The translations under genes were made by a program, and so were the position numbers. Shown here in pieces: positions 5,091 through 6,178 of a stretch of DNA of 6,178 bases. Source of the stretch: an uncultured bacterium (GTDB lineage Bacteria > Desulfobacterota > Desulfobulbia > Desulfobulbales > Desulfobulbaceae); contig CAITZN010000250.1 in assembly GCA_903896915.1 (NCBI GenBank), forward strand, positions 1-6,178, read 5' to 3'. The notes under the pieces were generated by a model. It made no database searches and was not told the origin of the DNA. It saw only the letters and a list, made by a program, of their open reading frames with translations. The first letter of the stretch is position 1. The number at the start of each line of letters is the position of its first letter.

Positions 5091-6178
5091 ATGACAGCTT
5101 CGTTACGATGCTTTACTGCCTATGATGTCCGCGGCAGGGTCCCTGAGGATTTTGATCAGCATATTGCACTGCGAATTGCCCTGGCCTTCGCGCAGCACTG
5201 CACTGTGCGCAAGATGGTCATTGGCCGCGACATGCGGCTGACAAGCCCCGTTGTCGCCGATACCATCATCACGGGCTTGCTCGCCCAAGGTATTGATGTC
5301 GTTGATATCGGTCTCTGCGGCACAGAAGAAGTCTATCATGCTGTTTTCAGCGGAACTGCGGCAGGGGTAGAGGGTGGCATCATGATCACCGCCAGTCACA
5401 ATCCTGCGGAATATAACGGCATGAAGATCGTGCAACGTGAAGCCCGTCCGGTTTCGGGTGATAACGGTCTGGTCGAAATTGCTGCTATGGCTGAGGATGA
5501 TGAATGGTACCTATCCTTGTGCGCGCAAAAAACTTTGCAGCCGGGAACCTATACGCGGGTTGCTGACAAGAGCGCCTATATCGACCATCTCCTGGCCACG
5601 GTCGATTGCAGCGGCATGCGGCCGATGCGGCTGGTGGTCAATAGCGGCAACGGTTGTGCCGGGGCTATCATTGATCTGTTGGCACCCCATCTGCCTTTCG
5701 AGTTCATTCGCATGCAGCATGAACCTGATGGCCGCTTCCCCAACGGCGTGCCCAATCCCCTGCTTCCGGAAAAACGGGAGGCCACGGCACGAGCCGTTCG
5801 CGAGCACCACGCCGATCTGGGTATTGCCTGGGACGGTGATTTTGACCGTTGTTTCCTCTATGACGAAAACGGTCGTTTTATCGAAGGGTATTACATCGTC
5901 GGTCTACTGGCAGTGGCCATGCTCCAGCAGCATCCGGGGGCAACCATACTCCACGATCCCCGCCTGACCTGGAACACCCGGGAAATGGTGTCGGGCGCGG
6001 GGGGAGTTCCGGTCATGACCCGTACCGGCCATGCCTTTATCAAGGAACGCATGCGGGCCCTGGACGCAGTCTACGGCGGCGAGATGTCGGCCCATCATTA
6101 TTTTCGCGAGTTCGGTTACTGTGATTCGGGCATGCTGCCCTGGCTACTGGTGTGTCGCTTGATGAGCCTTTCCGGGCA
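5091..6178 (+). CDS. cpsG: Phosphomannomutase, CpsG/ManB type (3' end outside window)
   Basis: The frame is open from ATG 5091 to the window end (362 complete codons plus 2 bases). The E. coli enzyme is about 456 residues, so roughly the last fifth is missing. It converts mannose-6-phosphate to mannose-1-phosphate in the cytoplasm, feeding GDP-mannose for capsule, O-antigen or other glycans. Residues 6-16 (RCFTAYDVRGR) match the N-terminal motif of the alpha-D-phosphohexomutase family. The phosphoserine loop is ITASHNP with S102, the metal-binding loop is DGDFDR (248-253), and the sugar loop is GGEMSAHH (329-336). Blocks such as NGVPNPLLPE, FIEGYYIVGLLA and TGHAFIKERMR follow E. coli CpsG almost word for word, which favours CpsG over the bifunctional AlgC/PGM group. 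AGGAC upstream supports the start. No GDP-mannose pyrophosphorylase gene is in view. All catalytic loops within the fragment are intact. Confidence 0.93.
   Translation, partial: MTASLRCFTAYDVRGRVPEDFDQHIALRIALAFAQHCTVRKMVIGRDMRLTSPVVADTIITGLLAQGIDVVDIGLCGTEEVYHAVFSGTAAGVEGGIMITASHNPAEYNGMKIVQREARPVSGDNGLVEIAAMAEDDEWYLSLCAQKTLQPGTYTRVADKSAYIDHLLATVDCSGMRPMRLVVNSGNGCAGAIIDLLAPHLPFEFIRMQHEPDGRFPNGVPNPLLPEKREATARAVREHHADLGIAWDGDFDRCFLYDENGRFIEGYYIVGLLAVAMLQQHPGATILHDPRLTWNTREMVSGAGGVPVMTRTGHAFIKERMRALDAVYGGEMSAHHYFREFGYCDSGMLPWLLVCRLMSLSG

Noticed and set aside
5680..5695. Sigma-54-like promoter TGGCAC-N5-CTGCC with correct GG-N10-GC spacing
   Set aside because: It lies in the middle of the phosphomannomutase coding region with no gene start downstream in the window, and the -12 part is imperfect.
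5103..6098. Open frames on the minus strand and in another plus frame over the last gene
   Set aside because: The frame from 5091 runs open to the window end with all phosphohexomutase loops, so the others are shadows.

Overview
The window looks like ordinary chromosomal DNA from a Gram-negative bacterium. It holds six protein genes in three transcriptional blocks, all matched by motifs read directly from the sequence. The first and last genes are cut by the window edges. The gene set includes an outer-membrane lipoprotein, a sigma-54 activator of the GlrR class, CvpA and a CpsG-type phosphomannomutase. This suggests Proteobacteria in the broad sense. The absence of glnB after glrR argues against an enterobacterium, and a Desulfobacterota (Desulfobulbales-like) or gammaproteobacterial source is possible. 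That placement is an inference with low to moderate confidence.

Region 1 (1-2511, + strand) is a tightly packed signalling operon. It carries the C-terminal part of a GlrK/QseE-like sensor histidine kinase, a QseG-like lipoprotein that overlaps it by ATGA, and a GlrR/QseF-like response regulator with receiver, AAA+ sigma-54-interaction and Fis-type helix-turn-helix domains. In E. coli this order (glrK-qseG-glrR) controls sigma-54 promoters such as the one for the small RNA glmY. The lipoprotein there sits in the outer membrane and is needed for kinase activity. The target promoters of this copy are not visible here.

Region 2 (2585-4205, - strand) is a two-gene unit that converges on region 1. 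An Sfp-type 4'-phosphopantetheinyl transferase comes first, and its last 8 bases overlap the start of mutM (formamidopyrimidine-DNA glycosylase). A short AT-rich palindrome lies in the 73-base gap between glrR and mutM, but there is no convincing Rho-independent terminator.

Region 3 (about 4199-6178, + strand) starts with a strong-looking sigma-70 promoter whose -35 box overlaps the start codon of the divergent transferase gene. A leader of about 100 bases with a 7-bp hairpin follows, then a four-helix CvpA-family membrane protein, a 146-base gap and a CpsG/ManB-like phosphomannomutase. The phosphomannomutase runs off the window after 362 codons. It would supply mannose-1-phosphate for GDP-mannose and surface polysaccharides.

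I see no mobile element, CRISPR array, RNA gene or defence system. The points most worth a second look are the conserved glrK-qseG-glrR module without glnB, the divergent control region between the transferase and cvpA, and a glutamine in place of a usual metal-binding glutamate in the transferase.
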